From AWTP1-13 sp963840445 (GTDB taxonomy: Bacteria; Pseudomonadota; Alphaproteobacteria; Rhizobiales; Hyphomicrobiaceae): DNA of 64,000 bases. Position 1 is the stretch's first letter. The number at the start of each line of letters is the position of its first letter. The stretch covers positions 434,001-498,000 of the forward strand of contig CAWIZC010000032.1 in assembly GCA_963840445.1 (NCBI GenBank), read 5' to 3'. Of the stretch, positions 26,065 to 35,027 are shown piece after piece. Under the pieces are notes generated by a model. It was given only the letters and a program-made list of their open reading frames with translations, was not told where the DNA came from and made no database searches. The position numbers and the translations under genes were made by a program.

Positions 26065-29000
26065 TCATTCCGCCGCCTCCTTGGCCTGCAGCGCTTCCCA
26101 CAAGCGGTGCGGCAGCACCGGCACGCGCGTCATGCGCGCGCCGGTGGCGTGGCGGATGGCGGAGAGGATGGCGGGCGCCGTGGCTATCAGGGCTGGCTCG
26201 CCCACGCCTTTGGCGCCGTAGGGACCGTGCAGTTCCGGATCCTCGATCAGGATCGACTTGATGCGCGGCATGTCGCCCACGGTCGGGATCAGGTAGTCGT
26301 GCAGGTTCTCGGTGCGGCCGGGGATGAACTCCTCCATCAGGGCGAGGCCCAGTCCCTGGGCGATGCCGCCGTGGATCTGGCCTTCGACCAGCGTCGGGTT
26401 GATGGCGCGGCCGACGTCGTGCGCGGCGACGATGTCGAGCACCTTGACCGTGCCAAGCGCGGTGTCGACCTCCACCTCGGCCATCTGCGCGGCGAAGCCG
26501 TAGGTGGCGTACGGCACGCCCTGGCCATTCTCGTCGAGCCCGGTGGTCGGCGGGTCCCAGGTGCCGAGACCTTCGAGCACGAGGTCTTGCATCTGGGTAT
26601 GAGCGCCAACCCCGCCCTGAGCCTGTCGAAGGGCGCTTGCTTCGGCCATGCCGTGCTTCGACAGGCTCAGCACTGGGTCGAGGTTGCCGAGGTCTATGGT
26701 GCGCGAGGCCTCGCCGTCGGCGATCGTGAGGCGCGGGCCGTCGAGGCTCAGCGTCGCATCGGGTCCGGCATTGGCGAGCGCCAGGATCTTGCGGCGCAGG
26801 TCTTCGCCCGCCAGCCGTGCCGCATTGCCCGACACGAACGTCTGCCGCGAGGCCGAGGTCTTGCCGGCGTCGGAGGTCAAGTCGGTATCGCCCACCACCA
26901 GGCGGAATGACGAAGGCGGCAGCCCCAGCGCATCGGCGGCGATCTGCAGCAGCACCGTCGAGGAGCCTTGGCCGATATCTACCGCACCGTTGAAGAAGGT
27001 GAGCGTGCCGTCGTGCGCCAGCGTGATGCGCATGCTGGACGGATTGGACAGCGAGGTATTGCCGCAGCCGTACCACATGCAGGCGATGCCGACGCCGCGC
27101 CGTCGCCGGGGGCTGCTGGCATTGTGCGCCGCGACTCGTGCGAGCGCCGCTTCCCAATCCGCCTTCAGCGCATCGAGGCATTGTGGCAATCCCGCCGAAT
27201 GCTCCAGCACCTGGCCCGTGTAGGTCGCATCGCCGTGCTCCAGCGCATTGATGCGCCGGATCGCCCAGCGGTCGAGGCCGAGCCGCTCGGCGAGGTCGTC
27301 CATCAGCGTCTCGTTGGCAATCGCCGCCTGCGGAATGCCGAAGCCGCGAAACGCGCCGGCCGGCGTATCGTTGGTGTAGACCGCGCGGGTACGGTTCCAG
27401 ACGTTGGGCACCTTGTAGGGACCAGCGCCGTGCACCGGCACGCGGTTGGCGACGGTCGGTCCCCACGACGCATAGGCGCCGGTGTTGAAATCGGCCTGCA
27501 TCTCGAAGGCGGTGAGCCGCCCGTCGCGGTCCGCCGAAGCCTTGGCCCAGATCGAGGCCGGATGCCGCTTGGTGGTCGATGCCATCGATTCCGTGCGCGT
27601 GTAGACAATGCGCACCGGCCGCTTGGTCACCCACGCCGCCACCGCCAGCAGCGGCTGCACCGACACGTCGAGCTTGCCGCCGAAGCCGCCGCCGCAGGCC
27701 GTCGGCTTGATGCGCACGCGTGATTGCTCAACGCCCAGCACGCGCGCAGTCTCTTCGAGGTCCATGTAGGGCGCCTGCGTGCAGGCGGTGACCTCGATGC
27801 GCTCGGGACCCGCCCCCACCGGCACGGCGTAGCCAGCCTCCGGCTCGATATAGGCATGCTCGACGAAGGCGGTCTCGAACGAGCCCTCCACCGTTGCGGC
27901 CGCCTCTGCGTGACCTGCCGCCACGTCGCCGCACTTGAGGTTGCCGCGGGTCAGCACATTGTCGGCGGCGTGCGCATGCACCGGCGCAGCACCCTCGGCC
28001 AGTGCCGCTGCCACGCCCTTGACGGCCTGGTTCGGCTGCCAGGTGATCGGCAGCTCGGCATCGGAAACGCCTTCCACCGCCGCACGCGATCCGACCAGCG
28101 CCAGAACCGCCTCGCCGCGGAAGCGCACGATGCCCGGCGCCAGCACCGGCTGATCCTTCATCTTCGGGAAGATGCCGAACGAGTTTTCACCTGGCACGTC
28201 CTTCGCCGTCAGAACTGCCACCAGCCCGGGCGTGCGCGCCTTGACTGCCTCGAGGTCGCCGAGCGTGAAGCGCGCTCGCGCGTGCGGCGAGCGCACCACA
28301 CGCATCCACAGGGCATCGGCCGGCGCTTCGTCCGCGCCGAACCGATCGGTGCCCGCCACCTTCGGCCAGCCATCGACGCGCTCGAGCCGCGTGCCGACCA
28401 CTCGTCCTTCGACCACCCGCCCTTCGACAGACTCAGGGCTGTGGGTATCTGTTTGGCCGCTGCCGCGCCCCTCTCTCCGTGCTGAGCCTGTCGAAGCATG
28501 GCCGCCCTCCGACACATCCAACACCGCCTCGACAATCTTGATGTAGCCGGTACAGCGGCACAGCACGCCGCCGATGGCATCCTCCACCTCGGCCCGTTGC
28601 GGCAACGCGCGGCGCGCCAGCAGGTCGCTCGCCGCCATCAGCATGCCGGGCGTGCAGATGCCGCACTGTGCCGCGCCGTGCTTCAGGAAGGCGCGCCGCA
28701 GCTTCTGCGTCACCCCGTCACCCGCGACCTCCACCGTCTCGATGCGCGCGCCCTCGGCCTGTGCGGTCGGAACCAGGCAGGCACACACCTGCGCGCCATC
28801 CAGCAGCACCGTACAGGCGCCGCAGTCGCCGGCTTCGCAGCCGATCTTGGTGCCGGTTAGACCAAGCTCGCCGCGCAGTGTTTCGGCGAGCGACTGGAAT
28901 GGCGCCACAGCCACCCGCTGCGGCGACCCGTTCAGCGTAAAGGCGATGTGCGCACCGCCCTTTGCCGCGTCCTCAACTCTGCCCTGAGCCTGTCGAAGGG

Positions 29001-29085
29001 CCGAACCAGCCAAGGCGTGCTTCGACGGGCTCAGCACGGCGTCGGAAGTCGCGGAATTCACAGGCGGCGAGAGCTTGTCCTGCAT
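26065..29085 (-). CDS. Molybdenum hydroxylase, [2Fe-2S] and Moco domains fused, with three repeat insertions
   Basis: 1006-residue xanthine dehydrogenase-family enzyme that should hydroxylate an N-heteroaromatic ring. The small-subunit part has CEAGDCGACTVLLDG (first cluster) and CGICTPGM...CRCTGYI (second); the large part has VDGWPKVAGTDRFGAD, TQAPYMDLEETARVLG, ACGGGFGGKLD, GAFRGFGIPQA and the active-site Glu in GAKGVGEPAL. The FAD domain is encoded with the next gene upstream. Residues about 16-35, 196-222 and 804-824 are translations of family B palindromes (LSPSKH, ALRQAQG), placed before the Fe-S domain, in the interdomain linker and in a Moco-domain loop. Confidence 0.9.
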   Translation of the reverse strand: MQDKLSPPVNSATSDAVLSPSKHALAGSALRQAQGRVEDAAKGGAHIAFTLNGSPQRVAVAPFQSLAETLRGELGLTGTKIGCEAGDCGACTVLLDGAQVCACLVPTAQAEGARIETVEVAGDGVTQKLRRAFLKHGAAQCGICTPGMLMAASDLLARRALPQRAEVEDAIGGVLCRCTGYIKIVEAVLDVSEGGHASTGSARREGRGSGQTDTHSPESVEGRVVEGRVVGTRLERVDGWPKVAGTDRFGADEAPADALWMRVVRSPHARARFTLGDLEAVKARTPGLVAVLTAKDVPGENSFGIFPKMKDQPVLAPGIVRFRGEAVLALVGSRAAVEGVSDAELPITWQPNQAVKGVAAALAEGAAPVHAHAADNVLTRGNLKCGDVAAGHAEAAATVEGSFETAFVEHAYIEPEAGYAVPVGAGPERIEVTACTQAPYMDLEETARVLGVEQSRVRIKPTACGGGFGGKLDVSVQPLLAVAAWVTKRPVRIVYTRTESMASTTKRHPASIWAKASADRDGRLTAFEMQADFNTGAYASWGPTVANRVPVHGAGPYKVPNVWNRTRAVYTNDTPAGAFRGFGIPQAAIANETLMDDLAERLGLDRWAIRRINALEHGDATYTGQVLEHSAGLPQCLDALKADWEAALARVAAHNASSPRRRRGVGIACMWYGCGNTSLSNPSSMRITLAHDGTLTFFNGAVDIGQGSSTVLLQIAADALGLPPSSFRLVVGDTDLTSDAGKTSASRQTFVSGNAARLAGEDLRRKILALANAGPDATLSLDGPRLTIADGEASRTIDLGNLDPVLSLSKHGMAEASALRQAQGGVGAHTQMQDLVLEGLGTWDPPTTGLDENGQGVPYATYGFAAQMAEVEVDTALGTVKVLDIVAAHDVGRAINPTLVEGQIHGGIAQGLGLALMEEFIPGRTENLHDYLIPTVGDMPRIKSILIEDPELHGPYGAKGVGEPALIATAPAILSAIRHATGARMTRVPVLPHRLWEALQAKEAAE
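26615..26675. repeat. Family B palindromic repeat inside the hydroxylase gene, copy 3
   Basis: CCCTGAGCCTGTCGAAGGG and CGTGCTTCGACAGGCTCAG are inverted arms. Translated as LSLSKHGMAEASALRQAQG without a stop. Confidence 0.85.
28420..28500. repeat. Family B palindromic repeat inside the hydroxylase gene, copy 2
   Basis: CCCTTCGACAGACTCAGGG and CGTGCTGAGCCTGTCGAAGC are inverted arms. It encodes the linker after VLDVSEGG (STGSARREG to SPESVEG). Confidence 0.8.
28982..29039. repeat. Family B palindromic repeat inside the hydroxylase gene, copy 1
   Basis: CCCTGAGCCTGTCGAAGGG and CGTGCTTCGACGGGCTCAG are inverted arms. It encodes an N-terminal extension (LSPSKHALAGSALRQAQG) ahead of the [2Fe-2S] domain. 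Confidence 0.85.
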
Positions 29086-31733
29086 CAGGCCGCCCTCCGC
29101 CGGTCAGCGACCGCGAGATCCGACAGCAGATCGCGCACCAGCGTCAAGGCGGCATGCCGCCGATAGTCGCCGGAGGCACGGATGTCGTCGATGGGCGTCA
29201 GGTGCGCAACGTGCTCGCGCGCGACCAGATCGGCCGCCGCAGCCAGCGCCGACCCGACCAGCTTGGCCTCCAGCGCCGGCAGCCGCTGCGGCACTGCCGA
29301 GCATGCGCCCACCGCGATCCGTGCCGCCGCAATGCGTCCGTCCGCGCCGATCTCGACGGTGCCCGCCACCATGGCAATCGAGATCACCAGATACCGGCGC
29401 GCGCCGAGCTTCAGGAAATGGCTGCGCACCTCGCCACCGCGCTGCTTGGGCACCAGGATCGCCGTGACGAGTTCATCCACCCGGCAGGCGGTCTGCCGAT
29501 ACCCGATCAGGAACTCGCGCATGGGCACGCGGCGAGAGCCACCACTGCTGGCCAGCTCGATGTCCGCATCCAGCGCCAGCAGGTTTGGCAGCCCGTCACC
29601 CGCCGGCGATGCCGTGCATAGGTTGCCCGCGATGGTGCCGCGGTTCTGGATCTGCGCGCCGCCGACCTCTTTGGCGGCAAGCTTCAAGCCGTCGAATATC
29701 GGCGGCAGATCGGCGGCAATCAGCCCGCTCCAGGTGGTGAGCGCGCCGATCCGCCAGTGCGTGCCTGCGTCGGCAATTCCGCGCAGCTCCGCGAGCCGCG
29801 AGATGTCGAGCACATCCTTGTGGCGCATGTCGCCCCAGGCCGAGCGCGCCGCCTTGGCTGGATAGACATCCGTTCCCCCGGCCATCACCATCACGTCACT
29901 TGCCGCGCGGATAGCCAGCACCTCCTGCAATGTCGCCGGGCGGTGATAGGTGAGCATCAGGTCCCGCCTCGAGTTGCGAAGCTTCGCCGTCGCCGTCTCG
30001 TCTACGGCTCCATCAGCACCCACAACAACGCCGTAGAGGGCTGTTGCCTGCTCTGCCGTGTAGTAGCCCCGCCCGACATCGCGGGCGACCAGCGCCGCGC
30101 TGCGGGCCAGCGGATCACCGTAGCCGCCGCCACCGGGCGTCATCACCTCGACGCGGTCGCCCGGCCGCAGCGGGATATCCTGGTCCTTGGACAGGTGCTC
30201 GGGGATCACGGTCTCGCCGCCGCGATGCACCTTCACCACATTGGCGCCGCCGTCGCCGCCGCCGAGCACGCCCGGCGGACCGAAGCGGCCGTGGTCCATC
30301 ACGAACGAGGCGCGCGCCTCTCCGCGCAGCAGCTCCACCTCGTAGTGCAGGCCGAGGCCGCCGCGCCGCTCGCCGGCGCCACCCGAGCCGTCGCGCAGGG
30401 CGTAGCGCTTGAACAGGATCGGATAGTACTGCTCCATCACCTCGACCGGCTGGCTCTTGGATATGCCGATGGTCGAGCAGCCGTTCGAGAGCCCGTCATG
30501 GTCGGCATTGCCACCGTAGCCGCCGCCGGAGATCTGGTACATCACGTAGCCCGCGCCCTTCATCGGGTCGAAGCCGCCCAGCGCGAAGTTGCCGGATGAT
30601 CCGGCCGGCGCCGCCGTCACCTTGTCCGGAATGGCCTGCACCAAAGCCAGGAACACGGCTTCGGCGATGCGCTGCGAGACCTCCGCCGCGCAGCCGGACA
30701 CGGGACGCGGATACTGGGCGTCGAGGAAGGTGCCGACGGGGCGTTTGATCTGGAGCGGCTCGAACGCGCCCGAGTTAAGCGGAATGTCCGGGAAGATGTG
30801 GCGCACGGCGAGATAGACCGCCGAATAGGTGGTCGCCAGCACCGAGTTCATAGGCCCGCGACAGGGTGGCGAGGAGCCCGCGAAATCAAAGCCGAGCGTA
30901 TCGCCGGACTTGGTGACGGTGAGCGCGATCCTGAGCAGCTCGTTGACGACGCCATCGGAGTCGACGAACGCCTCCGAGTGGTACACCCCGTCGGGAATTT
31001 CCGCGATGTGCGCGCGCATCAGACGTGCCGCGCGCGTGCGCATCTCCCCGATCGCGGCCGCCACCACGCCCTTGCCGTAGCGGTCGATCAGCTCGGTCAG
31101 GCGCCGCTCGCCGACTTTCAGCGCCGCGGCCTGTGCGCGGATGTCGCCGATGCGCTGGTCGGCGATGCGGATGTTGGAGGTGATGATGGCGTAGATCTCG
31201 GCATCCATCTCGCCGCGCTTGAACAGCTTGACCGGCGGCAGCCGCAGACCCTCCTGCTCCACCTCGGTGGCCTTGGACGAGAAGCCGCCCGGCACCATGC
31301 CGCCGATGTCGGGCCAGTGCCCCGTATTCTGCAGCCAGCAGAACAGCTCGCCCTGATAATAGAACGGCAGGGCGAAGCGCACGTCCATCAGGTGCGTGCC
31401 ACCGAGGTAGGGGTCGTTGACGATGTAGATGTCGCCGGGCTCGGGCTTGCCGGCCTTGCCCTCGCCGATCAGGCGGATAATCTCGCGCGTCGAATACTGC
31501 ATGGTGCCGACGAACACCGGCAGGCCCAGTTCGCCCTGGCTGATCAACGCGCCGGTCTCCTTATCGTAGATACCGGACGAGCGGTCGTCGGCTTCCGCGA
31601 TCACCGGCGAGAAGGCAGACCGAGAGAAGGCGATGTCCATCTCGTTGCAGACCTGGCCGAGGCTGGCCTGGATCACCGCGAGGGTTATTGGATCGAGCGT
31701 GATGGGGTCGCGGGTGGCGGAGTGCTTGCTCAT
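29085..31733 (-). CDS. HyuB-like hydantoinase/oxoprolinase B joined to FAD-binding (CoxM-type) domain
   Basis: 882 residues. Residues 1-592 are a HyuB-type subunit (DPITLAVIQASLGQVCNEMDIAFSR, GDIYIVNDPYLGGTH, GHWPDIGGMVPGG, AGGSGNF-like, GGGGYGDPL). Residues 593-882 form the FAD subunit of molybdenum hydroxylases (MLTYHRPATLQEVLAI, VMAGGTDVYP, GGAQIQNRGTIAGNLCTASPAGDGLP). The join at 29957 may be artificial: removing one base near 29963 gives a HyuB stop TGA overlapping the ATG of the FAD gene (TGATG). The FAD part would serve the hydroxylase downstream; HyuB pairs with HyuA upstream. The start overlaps the hyuA stop (ATGA). Confidence 0.87.
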   Translation of the reverse strand: MSKHSATRDPITLDPITLAVIQASLGQVCNEMDIAFSRSAFSPVIAEADDRSSGIYDKETGALISQGELGLPVFVGTMQYSTREIIRLIGEGKAGKPEPGDIYIVNDPYLGGTHLMDVRFALPFYYQGELFCWLQNTGHWPDIGGMVPGGFSSKATEVEQEGLRLPPVKLFKRGEMDAEIYAIITSNIRIADQRIGDIRAQAAALKVGERRLTELIDRYGKGVVAAAIGEMRTRAARLMRAHIAEIPDGVYHSEAFVDSDGVVNELLRIALTVTKSGDTLGFDFAGSSPPCRGPMNSVLATTYSAVYLAVRHIFPDIPLNSGAFEPLQIKRPVGTFLDAQYPRPVSGCAAEVSQRIAEAVFLALVQAIPDKVTAAPAGSSGNFALGGFDPMKGAGYVMYQISGGGYGGNADHDGLSNGCSTIGISKSQPVEVMEQYYPILFKRYALRDGSGGAGERRGGLGLHYEVELLRGEARASFVMDHGRFGPPGVLGGGDGGANVVKVHRGGETVIPEHLSKDQDIPLRPGDRVEVMTPGGGGYGDPLARSAALVARDVGRGYYTAEQATALYGVVVGADGAVDETATAKLRNSRRDLMLTYHRPATLQEVLAIRAASDVMVMAGGTDVYPAKAARSAWGDMRHKDVLDISRLAELRGIADAGTHWRIGALTTWSGLIAADLPPIFDGLKLAAKEVGGAQIQNRGTIAGNLCTASPAGDGLPNLLALDADIELASSGGSRRVPMREFLIGYRQTACRVDELVTAILVPKQRGGEVRSHFLKLGARRYLVISIAMVAGTVEIGADGRIAAARIAVGACSAVPQRLPALEAKLVGSALAAAADLVAREHVAHLTPIDDIRASGDYRRHAALTLVRDLLSDLAVADRRRAA

Positions 31734-33787
31734 GCCGGCAACCCTACTGCAATGCGCAGGCTGCCGATCTCGTCGACCAGCGCCGCCGAGCCCGGCTCGA
31801 TCAGGGTGGTGGCATCGATCTGCTGCACGATGGCGGGGCCGGCGATGCGGGCACCGATCGGTAGCTTGACCCGGTCGAACACCGGGGCAGTCTGCCAGGC
31901 AGCGCGCGCGAACAGGTTCCGCTCGCCGATGATCGCCCCTTCGACCCTGACTGCGCGCTCGCCGGCATCGATCAGCGCGGCCATCGGGAACGGGCGCCGC
32001 CGGCCGATCACCGAGGTGACGAGGTTGACCAGCACCGCCTTGATCTCCGGCAGCCGCACCTGGAAGCGGTTGAAGTAGGCCGTCTCGAACAGCGCCTGCA
32101 TCTCCTCGCGGCTCACGTCGGCGCGCGGCAGCGTCACGCGGATCAGGTGCGTCTGGCCGCGAAACTGCATGTCGGCGCCGTGCAGCACCTGCGTCTCGAC
32201 GATCTCGCTCTGCTCCTCGGCGTTGATGGCGATGCCGCGCTCGCGCTGGGCTGCCAGCGTCGCGTGCACGCTTGCCATATCGACACCATCGAGCGGGACG
32301 TTCAGCGTGTTGACGAAGTCCTGCCTGAGATCCGCAACCAGGCAGCCGAGCGCATTGGTCAGACCGGGCCGCGCGGGCACCAGCACCTCAGGAAGCGACA
32401 GTTCCTGCGCCAGCGCCACCGCATGCAGCGGCCCGGCGCCGCCAAACGCGAACAGCGTGAAGTCGCGCGGATCGTAGCCCCGCGACAGCGACACCATGCG
32501 GATGGCGCCGGCCATGTGCGTGTTGGCCAGCCGGATGACGGCCGCCGCGGCCTCGTCCACGCTCAAGCCGAGCGGCCGCGCCAGCGTCGTCTCAAAGATG
32601 GCGCGCACGTGCGCCAACGTGACGGGTGTCTTGACCGCCAGCAGCCGCTCGCGGGTCGAGCCGGCCGAGCACCAGGTTGGCATCGGTGATGGTCGGCAGC
32701 GTGCCGCCGCGGCCGTAGCAGATCGGCCCCGGCTCCGAGCCTGCCGACTGCGGCCCGACCTGCAGCATGCCGGCCGCATTGATGCGAGGCGATCGAGCCG
32801 CCGCCGGCGCCGATGCTGCGCACGTCGACCATCGGCACATGAATCGGCAGGCCGTAGTCGATGGTCAGCTCCGCCGACACCTGCGGCACGCCGCCATGGA
32901 TCAGCGCCACGTCGGTGGAGGTGCCGCCCATGTCGTATGTGATGGCATTGGCGATGCCGGATTGCGCCAGCGTGGCCGAGGCGGCCATCACGCCCGAGGC
33001 CGGCCCCGACATGATGGTCTTGGCCGCATCGCGCGCCACCACGCGCGCCGACACGGTGCCGCCGTTACCGTTCATGACCAGCAGATCGCGCTTGAAACCC
33101 CGCGCCTCCAGCTCGCCCTGCAGGCGGCGCACGTAGCGGTCGAGGATCGGCTGTACTGCTGCATTCACCGAGGCCGTCGTGCCACGCTCGTACTCGCGGA
33201 ACTCCGACAGCAGCGCATGGCCGAGCGTCACGTAGTCGTTGGGCCACAGGGCAGCGCGCGATCTCGCCGGCACGCAGCTCGTGTGCCGGGTTGGCATAGG
33301 CATGCAGGAAGTGGATGACGAGGCTTTCGCAGCCCGCCGCGATCAGCGCGTTCACCGCCGCGGTGACGCCTGCCTCGTTGAGCGGAGTCACCACCTCTCC
33401 GCGCGCGTTCATGCGCTCGCCGACCTCCAGGCGCAGCTCGCGCGGGATGATCGGCTCGAACGTTCCGGTCATGCCGTAAGGCTTGGGCCGAGTGCGCCGG
33501 CCCAGCTCCAGCGAGTCGCGGAAGCCGGCCGTGGTGATCAGCCCGACCTTGGCGACCTTGCGCTCCAGCACGGCGTTGGTAGTCGCCGTCGTGCCGTGGA
33601 TGATGAGATCGAGAGCATCCGGCGCTACACCCGCCTCGCCGATGGCGGCGAGCACGCCCGCGGCCTGATTGGCAGCGGTGGTCGGAATTTTGGCCAGTCT
33701 GACGCGCTCGTCGCCGGCACCCGTCTCATAGAGCAGCAGGTCCGTGAACGTACCGCCGACGTCGATGCCAACCACCCGCCGCATCAC
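31730..33787 (-). CDS. HyuA-like hydantoinase/oxoprolinase A (three +1 frameshifts)
   Basis: ATP-dependent partner of HyuB; such pairs open five-membered cyclic amides, or act as carboxylases. Starts MMRRVVGIDVGGTFTDLLLYE (actin-like phosphate site). Blocks continue in four frames: GTTATTNAVLERK, AGEIA | ALWPNDYVTLGHALLSEFREYERG (break near 33257), YDMGGTSTDVALIHGG and GAGGGSIA | RINAAGMLQVGPQSAGSEPG (break near 32788), NLVLGRLDP | ERLLAVKTPV (break near 32651), then FAFGGAGPLHA and AGPAIVQQIDATTLIEPG. Each break is one inserted base; corrected length is about 685, normal for HyuA. It leads the minus-strand cluster, so its promoter should be in 33788-34047. Confidence 0.85.
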
Positions 33788-33962
33788 CGCGGGACACCCT
33801 CATGACCCATCGTATGTCGTTAGCATACGAACAATCGGCGGAGGCTGTCCAGGAGGAACCAAGGCCTGCCGCGGCGCGACCCGTCCCGCAGGAGTTGGCG
33901 ACGCCCCGGGCTACCCCACAGTCGTCAATATGCGGAAGACGCACACGCACGGAGTGTCGCAC

Positions 33963-33990
33963 TGCACAAAATTTGTTGCAATGCACAAAT
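33963..33990 (+). promoter_or_regulatory. Candidate operator upstream of phasin
   Basis: TGCACAAA-AT-TTGTTGCA is an imperfect palindrome followed by a further ATGCACAAAT half-site, 58-85 nt before the phasin ATG. PhaR, which represses phasin genes in alphaproteobacteria, binds TGC/GCA-type repeats, so this is a reasonable candidate. It also lies in the divergent promoter region shared with hyuA. Inference from position and symmetry only. Confidence 0.4.
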
Positions 33991-34047
33991 ATGATGCCTA
34001 TATGTCAGTCCTGCAAAGCCAACGTACCGCCGCAACCGCCCTAGCCG

Positions 34048-34509
34048 ATGGATATGATCATGAACCAGCATGCAGCCCAGCAGATGTTTGGACAGGCCGA
34101 GAAGATGTTCAAGGACGCTCGCGTACCCGAGCAGGTCCAGGCCATCGCCCAGGAAGGCGTTGCCAAGTCGCGCGAGCTCTATTCCAAGAGTTCAGCTGCG
34201 GCACAGGAAGGCGCCAAGCTGCTGACAGAGGTCGCGGAGACCGCGTGGTCGAGCACCAAGGTGCTCAATGACAAGATCCTGCAGAACGTTGCCGCCAACA
34301 CCGAGGCGATGTTCGACGCCGCACAGGCCATCGCCAAGGCCGGCTCCGTGCCGGAAGCCATGAAGCTGCAAGGCCAATTCCTGCAGCAGCTGGTCGCTAC
34401 GAGCAGCACGCAGGCCAAGGAGTTCTACGACCTGTCGACCCGCGCGACCCAGCATCTGGTCGAGACCGTGCAGGCCGCGGCCGGCAAGTCGATCAAGACC
34501 GGCTTCTGA
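34048..34509 (+). CDS. Phasin family protein
   Basis: 153-residue helical, amphipathic protein that coats polyhydroxyalkanoate granules. It shows the family layout: QQMFGQAEKMFKDARVPEQVQAIAQEGVAKSRELYSK, repeated EGAKLLTEVAETAWSSTKVLNDKI, NTEAMFDAAQAIAKA, LQGQFLQQLVATSSTQAKEFYDLSTRATQHLVETVQ. Three in-frame ATGs (34048, 34054, 34060) compete as start. No PHA synthase gene is in the window. Confidence 0.9.
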   Translation: MDMIMNQHAAQQMFGQAEKMFKDARVPEQVQAIAQEGVAKSRELYSKSSAAAQEGAKLLTEVAETAWSSTKVLNDKILQNVAANTEAMFDAAQAIAKAGSVPEAMKLQGQFLQQLVATSSTQAKEFYDLSTRATQHLVETVQAAAGKSIKTGF

Positions 34510-34649
34510 GCGGATCGCGCCACGTCGGCACGAACGTCAGTAGAAATACCGACGGTTGGACGGGGACAGTCTCGTTTCCGCCCGACCGACTTCGCCCGGG
34601 CAGCCGGGCAAGCGAACAGAGAAACATTGAAACAGAGTTGGTGATCAAC

Positions 34650-34868
34650 ATGAGCAAGCAGCGCAAGACGGTCCAGACACTGGACAGCAACGATTGCCGC
34701 TGGCCCATCGGCGACCCCCAGCACGCAGACTTCCATTTCTGCGGCGCGCGGCGGGTGCTCGGCCGGCCCTATTGCGAGGCGCATACGCGAGCGGCCATCC
34801 AGCCGCCCAAGCCGCGCTATCCGCAGTCGCAACCAAGCATTATCGAGCCGATCCGTCGCGCGGCCTAA
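34650..34868 (+). CDS. GcrA C-terminal-domain protein (lacks DNA-binding domain)
   Basis: 72 residues from ATG 34650 (a GTG at 34638 is in frame). It matches only the C-terminal part of the GcrA cell-cycle regulator: NDCRWPIGDPQHADFHFCG, GRPYCEAHTRAAIQPPK, with Cys16, Cys31, Cys42 and His45 as likely zinc ligands. Full GcrA is about 170 aa with an N-terminal helix-turn-helix, absent here. In GcrA the C-terminal part contacts sigma70, so this could modulate RNA polymerase without binding DNA. Function is inference. Confidence 0.8.
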   Translation: MSKQRKTVQTLDSNDCRWPIGDPQHADFHFCGARRVLGRPYCEAHTRAAIQPPKPRYPQSQPSIIEPIRRAA

Positions 34869-35027
34869 GGCGCAGATTGGCTTTAGGGCAAAGCTCCTGA
34901 CCCGACACGCCCAACACAAATGTGTTGCGCTGTTGGGTTGGGCGCTGTCGCGCCGGCCCAGGCCGCGCTGTATGCTGCAACCTGCAGCGTCTTCCAGCGC
35001 AAGAGCGCCCATGCTAGCCGGTTGTCG

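Noticed and set aside
25766..27634. Long minus-strand frame in another phase of the hydroxylase gene, and the plus-strand frame 24072-26051
   Set aside because: Both overlap strongly supported genes and give low-complexity Arg/His-rich text; parts are simply translated repeats.
33802..34044. Possible 80-codon gene just upstream of phasin
   Set aside because: Pro/Thr/Arg-rich with no ribosome binding site, and it overlaps the likely promoter/operator region.
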